Translations under genes and position numbers: made by a program | From: Streptomyces aurantiogriseus | Lineage (GTDB): Bacteria > Actinomycetota > Actinomycetes > Streptomycetales > Streptomycetaceae | DNA length: 64,000 bases | Assembly (NCBI RefSeq): GCF_014649375.1 | Contig: NZ_BMSX01000026.1 | Location: forward strand, 1-64,000 | Direction: 5' to 3' | Shown: one piece after another, positions 32,910 through 42,060 of the stretch | Layout: each line of letters opens with the position of its first letter | Position numbering within the stretch: position 1 is the stretch's first letter | The notes under the pieces: model-generated | Databases searched by the model: none | The model's input: the letters and a program-made list of their open reading frames with translations, nothing else | What the model was told of the DNA's origin: nothing

Positions 32910-33833
32910 ATGCGAACTGAGCCTGTCGTCCGGGTCCAGGCCCTGGTGAAGCGGTACGGGACGAAGACCGCGGTGGACGGCCTCGACCTGGTGGCCCGGG
33001 CGGGCGTCACCGCCGTCCTCGGCCCCAACGGCGCCGGCAAGACGACGACCATCGAGACCTGCGAGGGGTACCGCAAGCCGGACTCCGGCACCGTGCGCGT
33101 CCTCGGCCTCGACCCGGTGAGACAGGCCTTCGACCTGCGGCCCCGGATCGGCGTGATGCTGCAGTCCGGGGGCGTGTACTCGGGCGCGCGGGCCGACGAG
33201 ATGCTGCGGCACGTCGCCAGGCTGCACGCCCATCCGCTGGACGTGGACGCGCTCATCGAGCGGCTCGGGCTCGGCAGCTGTGGCCGGACCACGTACCGGC
33301 GGCTGTCCGGCGGGCAGCAGCAGCGGCTCGCGCTGGCGATGGCCGTCGTCGGGCGCCCGGAGCTGGTGTTCCTGGACGAGCCGACGGCCGGTCTCGACCC
33401 GCAGGCCCGCCGCGCCACCTGGGACCTGGTCCGCGACCTGCGCGCCGACGGCGTCTCCGTCATCCTGACCACCCACTACATGGACGAGGCCGAGCAGCTC
33501 GCCGACGACGTGGCGATCATCGACTCCGGCCGTGTCATCGCCCAGGGCTCCCCCGAGGAGCTGTGCCGCGGCGGCGCCGAGAACACGCTCCGCTTCACCG
33601 GCCGCCCCGGCCTGGACATCGGCTCCCTGCTCAAGGCCCTGCCCGCGGACTCCTTGGCCGCCGAGCTGACGCCGGGCTCGTACCGGGTGAACGGCAAGGT
33701 CGACCCGCAACTGCTGGCGACGGTGACGTCGTGGTGCGCGCAGCACGGAGTGATGCCGGACCGCATCGCGGTGGAACGGCACACCCTGGAGGACGTGTTC
33801 CTGGAGCTCACAGGGAAGGAGCTGCGCTCATGA
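32910..33833 (+). CDS. ABC transporter ATP-binding protein (DrrA/CcmA type)
   Basis: The ATPase of a two-gene ABC-2 exporter (307 residues). Walker A is GPNGAGKTTT near residue 37, the signature is LSGGQQQRLALAM, Walker B is LVFLDEPTAGLD and the switch histidine is in TTHYMDEAEQ. The C-terminal 85 residues match the DrrA-type extension that contacts the permease. Substrates of this class are drugs, lipids or polyketides. The ATG start lies in a region of ordinary composition. About 85 bases of odd sequence separate it from the permease, part of which repeats its own 3' end. Confidence 0.88.
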   Translation: MRTEPVVRVQALVKRYGTKTAVDGLDLVARAGVTAVLGPNGAGKTTTIETCEGYRKPDSGTVRVLGLDPVRQAFDLRPRIGVMLQSGGVYSGARADEMLRHVARLHAHPLDVDALIERLGLGSCGRTTYRRLSGGQQQRLALAMAVVGRPELVFLDEPTAGLDPQARRATWDLVRDLRADGVSVILTTHYMDEAEQLADDVAIIDSGRVIAQGSPEELCRGGAENTLRFTGRPGLDIGSLLKALPADSLAAELTPGSYRVNGKVDPQLLATVTSWCAQHGVMPDRIAVERHTLEDVFLELTGKELRS

Positions 33834-33949
33834 CGCCGCCACGCACAGAGCACTGCTGGGGGTCCGGCCCGCGGCGCAGCCGCAGTCAGGTTCAGCGTCC
33901 CCCGGGAAGACCCAGCCTGGAGCCGACCGGCAAGGAGCTGCGCTCGTGA
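33802..33949 (+). repeat. Duplicated end of the ABC ATPase gene at the gene junction
   Basis: The last 32 bases of the ATPase gene (encoding LELTGKELRS and stop) recur imperfectly at 33917-33949 (encoding LEPTGKELRS and stop). The second copy leads straight into the permease GTG start with a GTGA overlap. The piece between looks like inserted non-coding sequence. The first copy keeps the ATPase intact; the second keeps the translational coupling to the permease. Confidence 0.7.
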
Positions 33950-34716
33950 CCGCCACTGGTACCTACACCCCCAAGCCGGGTGCGGCACCCCTCCCCCGCA
34001 TGATCGCGGCCCAGGCGGCGCTGGAGACGAAGATGCTCCTGCGCAACGGCGAGCAGTTGCTGCTCACCGTCGTGATCCCGGCCCTGCTGCTGGCGCTGTT
34101 CAGCTCGGTCGACATCGTCGACACCGGCGAGGGCGAGGCGGTGGACTTCCTCGCCCCCGGCATCCTCGCGCTCGCCGTGATGTCGACCGCGTTCACCGGC
34201 CAGGCGATCGCGACCGGCTTCGAACGCCGGTACGGCGTCCTGAAGCGTCTGGCGTCCTCCCCGCTGCCCCGCTGGGGCCTGATGGCCGCGAAGACGCTGT
34301 CCGTGCTGGTCATCGAGGTCCTCCAGGTCGTCCTGCTGACCGTGATCGCCTTCGCGCTGGGCTGGTCCCCGCACGGCAACCCTCTCGCCGTCCTGCTCCT
34401 GCTGGTCGTCGGCACGGCCGCCTTCTCGGGCCTCGGCCTGCTGATGGCGGGCACCCTGAAGGCCGAGGCGACGCTGGCCGCCGCCAACCTGGTCTTCCTG
34501 CTGCTCCTGGTCGGGGGCGGGGTCGTCGTGCCGCTGGACAAGTTCCCCTCGGCCGCCCAGGACGTCCTGGGTCTGCTGCCGATCTCGGCGCTCTCCGACG
34601 GCCTGCGGGACGTGCTCCAGCACGGGGCGGGGATGCCGTGGGGCGACCTGGGGATCCTGTCGGTGTGGGCGGTCGTCGGCCTGGCGGCGGCCGGGAGGTT
34701 CTTCCGCTGGGAGTGA
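33946..34716 (+). CDS. ABC-2 type permease
   Basis: The membrane partner of the preceding ATPase (256 residues, six hydrophobic segments at about 37-50, 62-80, 110-130, 140-165, 172-192 and 233-250). It has the ABC-2 pattern: YGVLKRLASSPLPR between segments 2 and 3, and PLDKFPSAAQDVLGLLPISA before the last segment. It would carry out export of a drug-like or lipid substrate. The start is GTG 33946, overlapping the stop of the duplicated ATPase tail (GTGA). Confidence 0.85.
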   Translation: MTATGTYTPKPGAAPLPRMIAAQAALETKMLLRNGEQLLLTVVIPALLLALFSSVDIVDTGEGEAVDFLAPGILALAVMSTAFTGQAIATGFERRYGVLKRLASSPLPRWGLMAAKTLSVLVIEVLQVVLLTVIAFALGWSPHGNPLAVLLLLVVGTAAFSGLGLLMAGTLKAEATLAAANLVFLLLLVGGGVVVPLDKFPSAAQDVLGLLPISALSDGLRDVLQHGAGMPWGDLGILSVWAVVGLAAAGRFFRWE

Positions 34717-34769
34717 GGCACCGGGCCCCTCGTGAAAGCGTGCACAAGCGGCCCCTTACGATGGAACGC

Positions 34770-35771
34770 GTGCCAAACGTGACCCGCGCCGACGCCGTAG
34801 CGGCCGTCCGCAACCCCCTCGCCTTCATCGCCGAACGCTGGACCCCCACCCCCCGGACGGTCCGGCGAGCGGCCCTCGCCGCGCTCGTGATGTCGGTGCT
34901 CATCGTGGTCACCGGCGGTGCGGTGCGGCTCACCGGTTCCGGGCTCGGCTGCCCGACCTGGCCCAAGTGCACCGACGACTCGCTCACCGCCACCAGCGAG
35001 ATGGGCTTCCACGGCGCCATCGAGTTCGGCAACCGCCTGCTGACGTACGTGCTGTGCGCGGCGGTCGGCTGGGCGATCATCGCCGCCCGCTCCGAGAAGC
35101 CGTACCGGCGCGGCCTCACCCGGCTGGGCTGGGCGCAGTTCTGGATTGTGATGAGCAACGCGGTGCTCGGCGGGATCGTGGTCCTCGTCGGCCTCAACCC
35201 GTACACGGTCGCCGCGCACTTCGTGGCGACGTCGGCGCTGATCGCGGTCGCCACGGTGATGTGGCAGCGCACCCGGGAGGGTGACGCGACGCCCCGCCCG
35301 CTGGTCGGCAAGTCGGTGCAGCAGCTGGTGTGGTTCCTGATCGCGGCCACCGTGCTGCTCATCCTGGTCGGCACGGTCGTCACCGGCGCGGGCCCGCACG
35401 CGGGCGACTCCAGCGAGGTCGAGCGAATGCCGCTGGACTGGGAGACGGTCAGCAAGGTGCACGCCGTACTGGCCTGGATCGTGGTGTCGCTGACGTTCGC
35501 CCTGTGGTTCGTCCTCAAGGCGGTCGACGCCCCCAGGAGCCCGCTGCACCGCACCCGCGAGCTGTTCGTGGTCCTGCTCGCCCAGGGTGTCCTCGGCTAC
35601 GTCCAGTACTTCACGGATCTCCCCGAAGTCCTGGTCGGCCTGCACATGCTGGGCTCGGCCCTGGTGTGGATCGCGGTCCTGCGGGTGCTGCTGGCGCTGC
35701 GCGAACGCCCCGAGGCGCCGGCCGACCTGCCGGGCCCGGCGGCGGAGGCGACGCTGGCCTCCCGCGCCTAG
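34770..35771 (+). CDS. ctaA: Heme A synthase (COX15/CtaA)
   Basis: CtaA (333 residues), which oxidises the C8 methyl group of heme O to give heme A for the aa3-type cytochrome oxidase. Eight membrane segments are visible. The extracytoplasmic Cys pair is in GLGCPTWPKC, and histidines for the two heme sites are in FHGAIEFGNRLL, AHFVATSAL, VHAVLAWIV and GLHMLGSALVW. TACGAT at 34757-34762 is a good -10 element 7 bases before GTG 34770, so the message is probably leaderless; ATG 34761 is the alternative. ctaB lies 2 kb downstream on the other strand. Confidence 0.93.
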   Translation: MPNVTRADAVAAVRNPLAFIAERWTPTPRTVRRAALAALVMSVLIVVTGGAVRLTGSGLGCPTWPKCTDDSLTATSEMGFHGAIEFGNRLLTYVLCAAVGWAIIAARSEKPYRRGLTRLGWAQFWIVMSNAVLGGIVVLVGLNPYTVAAHFVATSALIAVATVMWQRTREGDATPRPLVGKSVQQLVWFLIAATVLLILVGTVVTGAGPHAGDSSEVERMPLDWETVSKVHAVLAWIVVSLTFALWFVLKAVDAPRSPLHRTRELFVVLLAQGVLGYVQYFTDLPEVLVGLHMLGSALVWIAVLRVLLALRERPEAPADLPGPAAEATLASRA

Positions 35772-35841
35772 AAACGCGTCCGGAACGCGTCCGTCGTACG
35801 CGTAGGTCATCACCGTCGTACGCGGAGGTACGGACGGTCTC

Positions 35842-36948
35842 TCACCCCAACCCGTAGACCCTCCGCGCGTTCCCCGCCGCCACCAGTCCCGCGACCCGCT
35901 GGGCGTCCGTGAGGGACCACGCTCCCTCCCTGACCCAGGTGCCCAGGACCCGGCCCAGGGCCTCGCGGAACAGGCGGGCGCCCACCACATGGAGTTCGGG
36001 GAGGCCGTGGGCGCCGCTGGAGAAGAGGATCTTGCCGAAGGGGGCCAGTTCCAGGATCTCGGCGAGGATCGTCGCCGCGCGGGCGCCGGTGCGGACGAGG
36101 GCGGCGCCGGAGTCGGCGTAGACGTGCGGGAAGACGCCGGCGAGGTGGGCGGCGTGGCGGTGGTAGGGGTAGCCGTGCAGCAGGATCAGGTCGGTGCCGA
36201 GGCCGGCCGTCGCGCGGACGAAGTCCGTCAGGAGGACGGGGTCGGTGCGGTCGACGCGCAGGCCGGGCTCGCCGAGCCCCGCGTGCAGTTGCAGGGGCAG
36301 TCCCGAGGCGACCGCGATCCACAGCAGATGTCGTAGCAGCACGGGGTCGCTGAGCTCCCCGCCGACCCGGCGGGCGGCCAGCCAGCGGCCCGCCGCGCCC
36401 CGCACCTCGCCCGGCCCGGGCGGCTCGGGCGCGAGCGCGAGGCCGTGCCGGACACCGGCCACGGAGGTGAAGGCGACGGCGTGCGCGGCGGCGCCGTGCA
36501 CCGCCTCGGCGAGGTTGGCGAGGAAGGACTCCACGGTGCCGGAGGTGTCGGCGACCTGTTCGGCGAGGAGCTCCAGGCGCACGATCTCGCGCGCCTCGGC
36601 GCCGCCCGCGGAGGCGATCTCGTCGGGGCCGGTGAGATCTCCGGGCAGGCCGGTGTCGACGAGGTAGGTCGTGATGCCACTGCCGCGCAGCAGCCGGCGG
36701 CCCGTCTCCAGTACGCCGAGTTCACGACGCCGGGCGAGATAGCGGGCGGGTGGGCAGTGCGGCTCGAGGCCGAGAAGCGGGGGGCACCAGCGGCGTACCG
36801 CGAAGCCCGTCTGGGTGTCGAAGAGGGTGGTGCCGGCCGCGGGCGGGCCCTCGGTACGGGCCAGCTGGGCCTCGAAGGTACCGAGACCCAGCTCCGTTCT
36901 CAGGACGCCGTGGCAGTACTGGTCCACCAGGGACGGCGTTTCGATCAT
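35842..36948 (-). CDS. Amidohydrolase family protein (FluG N-terminal type)
   Basis: A 368-residue TIM-barrel amidohydrolase. The first block VDQYCHGV gives one metal-ligand His, LPLQLHAGLGEPG the barrel strand with the next His, and LILLHGYPYHRHAAHLAG, then YADSG, the others. The final NARRVYGL matches the end of the amidohydrolase-2 family. It resembles the N-terminal domain of FluG and other glutamine-synthetase-associated hydrolases, but no glutamine synthetase gene is near. The substrate is unknown. It is convergent with ctaA. Confidence 0.78.
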   Translation of the reverse strand: MIETPSLVDQYCHGVLRTELGLGTFEAQLARTEGPPAAGTTLFDTQTGFAVRRWCPPLLGLEPHCPPARYLARRRELGVLETGRRLLRGSGITTYLVDTGLPGDLTGPDEIASAGGAEAREIVRLELLAEQVADTSGTVESFLANLAEAVHGAAAHAVAFTSVAGVRHGLALAPEPPGPGEVRGAAGRWLAARRVGGELSDPVLLRHLLWIAVASGLPLQLHAGLGEPGLRVDRTDPVLLTDFVRATAGLGTDLILLHGYPYHRHAAHLAGVFPHVYADSGAALVRTGARAATILAEILELAPFGKILFSSGAHGLPELHVVGARLFREALGRVLGTWVREGAWSLTDAQRVAGLVAAGNARRVYGLG

Positions 36949-37030
36949 CCGGGACTCCCCCGACGGCTGGACCGTGTGCTCTGCGTACTCCTCACACGGC
37001 CTAACGGGTGAACCCGGTGTCAGGTGTTGC

Positions 37031-37363
37031 TCAGGTGTTGGACGGACCGCCGACCTGGATCCCCGCCATCCGCGTCCACTCGTACGGCCCGGTCTTCACC
37101 TTGGCCGCGAACTCTCCGTCGAACGCCTCGTGGACGGTGATCCCGGCCTTCTCCACGGCCTTCTGAGCGATCTCGACCGAGGGCGCCACGAGGTCGCCCC
37201 AGCCGCCGTCCTCGCCGACGAGCACGATGCGGGCGCCGCGCTCCCCGATGTACGCGACCTGGCCCTCGGCGCCGCCGTGCGCCTTGGCGAAGGTGCTGAT
37301 CTGCTGGGCGAGCCGGGCCACCTTGCGCCCGTCCTTCGCGTCAACCTGCTTGGTGTCTGCCAT
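37031..37363 (-). CDS. Conserved small protein of unknown function
   Basis: A soluble 110-residue alpha/beta protein that I do not recognise. The text VAYIGERGARIVLVGEDGGWGDLV and IAQKAVEKAGITVHEAFD suggests two strands and a helix packed as one small domain. TAGCAT stands seven bases ahead of ATG 37363, so the message is probably leaderless; no Shine-Dalgarno sequence is seen. It is transcribed on the same strand as ctaB but beyond a strong terminator, so it is a separate unit. Confidence 0.7.
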   Translation of the reverse strand: MADTKQVDAKDGRKVARLAQQISTFAKAHGGAEGQVAYIGERGARIVLVGEDGGWGDLVAPSVEIAQKAVEKAGITVHEAFDGEFAAKVKTGPYEWTRMAGIQVGGPSNT

Positions 37364-37397
37364 GGTCAGGATGCTACCGACGGGTAGATCAAACGGC

Positions 37398-37439
37398 GAC
37401 GGCCGGGGTGCGTGGCCTTGACCACGCACCCCGGCCGTC
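37398..37439 (-). terminator. Strong hairpin terminator after ctaB
   Basis: An 18-base-pair perfect stem (37398-37415 with 37422-37439) around the loop CCTTGA lies 24 bases past the ctaB stop on the minus strand. It should insulate the small downstream gene. Confidence 0.9.
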
Positions 37440-37462
37440 CGGCGTCACAGGATCTACAGGAT

Positions 37463-38431
37463 CTAGCGGAGGAAGGGGTCCACCGCCACCGCCACGAACA
37501 GCAGCGAGACGTAGGTGATGGACCAGTGGAACAGCCGCATCTCCTTCAGCTTCACGCCCGTCGCCTCCGCCTTCGCGCGGTTCTGCAGGGCGTGCGCCTC
37601 CCACAGCCACCAGCCGCCGGCGGCCAGCGCGACCGCGGTGTAGAACCAGCCGGTGTAGCCGAGCGGGGTCAGCAGCAGCGAGACGGCGACCATCACCCAG
37701 CTGTAGATGACGATCTGCTTGGCGACGACCTTGTTGGAGGCGATGACCGGCAGCATCGGCACGCCCACGCGCGCGTAGTCCTCCCTCACCTTCATCGACA
37801 GCGGCCAGTAGTGCGGCGGCGTCCAGAAGAACATGACGAGGAAGAGGACGACCGGCGCCCACGACAGGGAGTTCGTGACCGAGGACCAGCCGATGAGCAC
37901 CGGCATGCAGCCGGCGATGCCGCCCCACACGATGTTCTGCGAGGTACGGCGCTTGAGGATCATCGTGTAGACGACGACGTAGAAAAGGAGTGCGCCGAGG
38001 GCGAGCCAGGCCGACAGCCAGTTGACGGTCAGGCCGAACAGGAGGGTGGAGACCACCGCGAGGGTGATGCCGAAGGCAAGGCACTCGCGCGGGCTGACCA
38101 TGCCGGTGACCAGCGGGCGCTGCGAGGTGCGGTCCATGAGCGCGTCGATGTCGCGGTCGATGTACATGTTCAGCGCGTTGGCGCCGCCCGCGGAGAGGTA
38201 GCCGCCGATGCACGTGAGCAGCACCAGACCGAGGTCGGGCACACCCTGCTGCGCCAGAAACATCACCGGAACGGTGGTGATCAGCAGCAGCTCGATGATC
38301 CGCGGCTTGGTCAGCGCCACGAACGCCATGACGCGGGCCCCTACCGGCCGCCGACTCGGGCTCTGGCTCGTCCCGATTACCCCCGCTGGACGGGATTCAA
38401 CGGCCGTCACGCACACCCCTGACAGAGACAT
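37463..38431 (-). CDS. ctaB: Protoheme IX farnesyltransferase (heme O synthase)
   Basis: CtaB (322 residues), a UbiA-family prenyltransferase that adds a farnesyl group to heme B to give heme O, the substrate of CtaA. The first Asp-rich motif is NMYIDRDIDALMDRT, the KPRIIELLL entry to helix 1 is typical and the second motif region is DYARVGVPMLPV. Nine hydrophobic segments fit the family. ATG 38431 was chosen because GGGGAGG stands nine bases before it; a GTG a few codons later is possible. It is divergent from tkt, an arrangement conserved in Streptomyces. Confidence 0.93.
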   Translation of the reverse strand: MSLSGVCVTAVESRPAGVIGTSQSPSRRPVGARVMAFVALTKPRIIELLLITTVPVMFLAQQGVPDLGLVLLTCIGGYLSAGGANALNMYIDRDIDALMDRTSQRPLVTGMVSPRECLAFGITLAVVSTLLFGLTVNWLSAWLALGALLFYVVVYTMILKRRTSQNIVWGGIAGCMPVLIGWSSVTNSLSWAPVVLFLVMFFWTPPHYWPLSMKVREDYARVGVPMLPVIASNKVVAKQIVIYSWVMVAVSLLLTPLGYTGWFYTAVALAAGGWWLWEAHALQNRAKAEATGVKLKEMRLFHWSITYVSLLFVAVAVDPFLR

Positions 38432-38816
38432 CCCAGCAAGCCTCCCCTGTGAAGTCCCGGTAAAGGCTCGCGCGTACCACGCCACTGTAGACGTTGCCCA
38501 TACCTCGTCCTTCGCGGGGGTGGGGTCGTGTTGGCAGGGGCCGCCCGGGGGTGCGTGAGGGGCCCGCTCATCGGTCGTACTGAGGCTCGATTGAGCAGTC
38601 AGATGAGCGGCTCCGTATTCATGTGCCGAATGCGATTCGAGCCAGTCGGGAGGCGGACGCCGAGGAGTCCCGGCAGTCTGGAATGACTCGAAAAAACGCA
38701 CGTCCCTCCGGGGGTAGGCTCGACAGCGGCCGGTGGGCACCCAGTGCACCGGCAGCCGGTGGGCGCGCGCCCAGAACAGCCGGTATTCGACATGTGGAGA
38801 GGAGCCCTGACTCAGG
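38432..38816. other. Intergenic region between divergent ctaB and tkt
   Basis: These 385 bases hold the promoters of both genes and no convincing gene of their own. GGAGAGGAG at 38796-38804 is the ribosome site of tkt, about 12 bases from its GTG. A TAGGCT hexamer at 38715-38720 could be a -10 element for tkt, although no good -35 precedes it. No clear operator palindrome is visible. Confidence 0.5.
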
Positions 38817-40904
38817 GTGAGCACCAAGCCGACCACCACAGACCTCGAGTGGACCGAGTTGGACCAGCGGGCCGTGGACACCGCCCGCGTCCTGGCCGCC
38901 GACGCCGTACAGAAGGTCGGCAACGGCCATCCCGGTACGGCGATGAGCCTGGCGCCTGCCGCCTACACCCTCTTCCAGAAGGTGATGCGGCACGACCCCG
39001 CGGACGCCGACTGGGTCGGCCGCGACCGCTTCGTGCTGTCCGCCGGCCACTCGTCCCTGACCCTCTACACCCAGCTGTACCTGGCCGGCTTCGGCCTGGA
39101 GCTGGATGACCTGAAGGCCTTCCGTACGTGGGGCTCGAAGACCCCCGGTCACCCCGAGTACGGCCACACCGTGGGCGTCGAGACGACGACCGGCCCGCTG
39201 GGGCAGGGTGTCGCCAACGCCGTCGGCATGGCGATGGCCGCCCGCTACGAGCGCGGTCTGTTCGACCCGGACGCCCCGCAGGGCGAGTCCCCCTTCGACC
39301 ACTTCGTGTACGTCATCGCCGGTGACGGCTGCCTGCAGGAGGGCATCTCCGCCGAGGCGTCCTCGCTGGCCGGCCACCAGCAGCTCGGCAACCTGGTCCT
39401 GCTGTGGGACGACAACCACATCTCGATCGAGGGCGACACCGAGACGGCCGTCTCCGAGGACACCGTCAAGCGGTACGAGGCGTACGGCTGGCACGTGCAG
39501 CGCGTCGCCCCGAAGCCGGACGGCGACCTCGACCCGCACGCCCTCTACAACGCGATCGAGGAAGCGAAGAAGGTGACGGACAAGCCGTCCTTCATCGCGA
39601 TGCGCTCGATCATCGCCTGGCCCGCGCCGAACGCGCAGAACACCGAGGCCGCGCACGGCTCGGCGCTCGGTGACGAGGAGGTCGCGGCCACCAAGCGTGT
39701 CCTGGGCTTCGACCCGGAGCAGACCTTCGAGGTCTCCGACGAGGTCATCGGCCACACCCGGCAGGCCCTGGAGCGCGGTGCCCAGGCGAAGGCGGAGTGG
39801 GAGAAGTCCTTCCAGCTCTGGCGCGACAACAACCCCGAGCGCGCCGCCGAGTTCGACCGTGTCGCCGCGGGCGAGCTGCCCGCCGGCTGGGAGGACAAGC
39901 TCCCGGTCTTCGAGCCCGGCAAGGGCGTCGCCACGCGTGCCGCGTCCGGCAAGGTGCTCCAGGCGCTCGGCGCGGTCATCCCCGAACTGTGGGGCGGCTC
40001 CGCCGACCTGGCCGGGTCGAACAACACGACGATCGACAAGACGTCGTCGTTCCTCCCCGCCGGCAACCCGCTGCCGGAGGCCGACCCCTACGGCCGCACC
40101 ATCCACTTCGGCATCCGCGAGCACTCCATGGCCGCGGAGATGAACGGCATCGCGCTGCACGGCAACACGCGTGTCTACGGCGGCACGTTCCTCGTCTTCT
40201 CCGACTACATGCGCAACGCGGTGCGGCTGTCGGCCCTGATGCACCTGCCGGTGACGTACGTGTGGACGCACGACTCCATCGGCCTCGGCGAGGACGGCCC
40301 CACCCACCAGCCCATCGAGCACCTCGCCTCGCTGCGCGCGATCCCGGGTCTGAACGTGGTGCGTCCGGCGGACGCCAACGAGACCGCGATCGCCTGGCGC
40401 GAGATCCTCAGGCGCTGGACGAAGGAGTTCGGCAAGGGCGCCCCGCACGGCCTCGCGCTGACCCGCCAGGGCGTGCCGACGTACGAGCCCAACGAGGAGG
40501 CGGCGAAGGGCGGTTACGTCCTGTTCGAGGCCGAGGGTGGCGACGCTCAGGTCATCCTCATCGCCACCGGTTCCGAGGTGCACGTGGCCGTCGAGGCGCG
40601 TGAGCGGCTCCAGGCCGACGGGGTGCCGACGCGGGTCGTGTCGATGCCGTCCGTGGAATGGTTCGAGGAGCAGGACCAGGGGTACCGGGACAGCGTCCTG
40701 CCGCCCTCCGTGAAGGCCCGGGTCGCGGTCGAGGCGGGCATCGGCCTCACCTGGCACAAGTACGTCGGGGACGCCGGCCGCATCGTTTCCCTGGAGCACT
40801 TCGGTGCTTCGGCCGACGGCAAGGTCCTTTTCCGCGAGTACGGCTTCACTGCCGAGAACGTGGCCGCCCAGGCCCGGGAATCCATCACCGCCGCCCAGCG
40901 CTGA
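38817..40904 (+). CDS. tkt: Transketolase
   Basis: Transketolase (695 residues), which moves two-carbon units between sugar phosphates in the non-oxidative pentose phosphate pathway using thiamine diphosphate. The cofactor motif is GDGCLQEGISAEASSLAG through the DDNHISIEG metal site near residue 190. The pyrimidine domain has IHFGIREHSMAAEMNGIAL with the catalytic Glu, followed by FSDYMRNAVRLSALM. The length is standard. GTG 38817 follows GGAGAGGAG at a long spacing. It is the first gene of the pentose phosphate operon; tal follows after 33 bases. Confidence 0.97.
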   Translation: MSTKPTTTDLEWTELDQRAVDTARVLAADAVQKVGNGHPGTAMSLAPAAYTLFQKVMRHDPADADWVGRDRFVLSAGHSSLTLYTQLYLAGFGLELDDLKAFRTWGSKTPGHPEYGHTVGVETTTGPLGQGVANAVGMAMAARYERGLFDPDAPQGESPFDHFVYVIAGDGCLQEGISAEASSLAGHQQLGNLVLLWDDNHISIEGDTETAVSEDTVKRYEAYGWHVQRVAPKPDGDLDPHALYNAIEEAKKVTDKPSFIAMRSIIAWPAPNAQNTEAAHGSALGDEEVAATKRVLGFDPEQTFEVSDEVIGHTRQALERGAQAKAEWEKSFQLWRDNNPERAAEFDRVAAGELPAGWEDKLPVFEPGKGVATRAASGKVLQALGAVIPELWGGSADLAGSNNTTIDKTSSFLPAGNPLPEADPYGRTIHFGIREHSMAAEMNGIALHGNTRVYGGTFLVFSDYMRNAVRLSALMHLPVTYVWTHDSIGLGEDGPTHQPIEHLASLRAIPGLNVVRPADANETAIAWREILRRWTKEFGKGAPHGLALTRQGVPTYEPNEEAAKGGYVLFEAEGGDAQVILIATGSEVHVAVEARERLQADGVPTRVVSMPSVEWFEEQDQGYRDSVLPPSVKARVAVEAGIGLTWHKYVGDAGRIVSLEHFGASADGKVLFREYGFTAENVAAQARESITAAQR

Positions 40905-40937
40905 CGCTCATATACGACACGTAGGAGATGTAATTCC

Positions 40938-42056
40938 ATGACAGACGCACTCAAGCGCCTCTCCGAGGAAGGCGTCGCGATCTGGCTGGACGACCTGTCG
41001 CGCAAGCGGATCACGTCCGGCAACCTCGCCGAGCTGATCGACCAGCAGCACGTCGTGGGCGTCACCACCAACCCGTCGATCTTCCAGAAGGCGATCTCCC
41101 AGGGCGACGGCTACGACCAGCAGCTCTCCGACCTCGCCGCCCGCAAGGTCACCGTCGAAGAGGCCATCCGCATGATCACGACGGCGGACGTCCGCGACGC
41201 CGCCGACATCCTGCGCCCCGTCTTCGACGCCACCGGCGGCCAGGACGGCCGGGTGTCGATCGAGGTCGACCCGCGGCTGGCCCACCACACCAAGGCGACG
41301 GTCGCCGAGGCCAAGCAGCTGGCCTGGCTGGTCGACCGGCCCAACACGCTGATCAAGATCCCGGCCACCAAGGCGGGCCTGCCGGCCATCACCGAGGTCA
41401 TCGGCAACGGCATCAGCGTCAACGTCACCCTGATCTTCTCGCTGGAGCGCTACCGCGAGGTCATGGACGCCTACCTGGCGGGCCTGGAGAAGGCGCAGGC
41501 CAAGGGCCTGGACCTCTCCCTGATCCACTCGGTGGCGTCCTTCTTCGTGTCCCGCGTGGACACCGAGATCGACAAGCGGATCGACGCGCTCGGCACCGAC
41601 GAGGCCAAGGCCGCCCGTGGCAAGGCAGGCGTGGCCAACGCGCGCCTGGCCTACCAGGCGTACGAGGAGGTCTTCTCCTCCGACCGCTGGAGCGCGCTGG
41701 AGAAGGCGGGCGCCAACAAGCAGCGTCCGCTGTGGGCCTCCACCGGTGTGAAGGACCCGGCGTACAAGGACACCCTGTACGTGGACGAGCTGGTCGCGCC
41801 GAACACGGTGAACACCATGCCGGAGGCGACCCTGTTCGCCACCGAGGACCACGGTGAGATCCGGGGCAACGCCGTCGCCGGGACGTACGAGCAGGCCCGC
41901 GCCGATCTCGACGCGGTCGAGAAGCTCGGCATCTCGTACGACGACGTGGTCCAGCTCCTCGAGGACGAGGGCGTCGAGAAGTTCGAGGCGTCCTGGAACG
42001 ACCTGCTCAAGTCGACCGAGGCGGAACTTCAGCGCCTCGCCCCTTCGGAGGGCTGA
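40938..42056 (+). CDS. tal: Transaldolase
   Basis: Transaldolase of the long actinobacterial type (372 residues). It moves dihydroxyacetone units between sedoheptulose-7-phosphate and glyceraldehyde-3-phosphate. The Schiff-base lysine is in TLIKIPATKAG near residue 138, with GVTTNPSIFQKAI and INVTLIFSLERY-like blocks (here VNVTLIFSLERY) around the barrel. GTAGGAGA precedes the ATG. It sits between tkt and zwf, four bases before the zwf TTG start. Confidence 0.97.
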   Translation: MTDALKRLSEEGVAIWLDDLSRKRITSGNLAELIDQQHVVGVTTNPSIFQKAISQGDGYDQQLSDLAARKVTVEEAIRMITTADVRDAADILRPVFDATGGQDGRVSIEVDPRLAHHTKATVAEAKQLAWLVDRPNTLIKIPATKAGLPAITEVIGNGISVNVTLIFSLERYREVMDAYLAGLEKAQAKGLDLSLIHSVASFFVSRVDTEIDKRIDALGTDEAKAARGKAGVANARLAYQAYEEVFSSDRWSALEKAGANKQRPLWASTGVKDPAYKDTLYVDELVAPNTVNTMPEATLFATEDHGEIRGNAVAGTYEQARADLDAVEKLGISYDDVVQLLEDEGVEKFEASWNDLLKSTEAELQRLAPSEG

Positions 42057-42060
42057 GAAT

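Noticed and set aside
35799..35830. Two CCGTCGTACGCG repeats between ctaA and the amidohydrolase gene
   Set aside because: They are short, GC-rich and between convergent genes; no palindrome or promoter is associated, so chance or slippage is enough.
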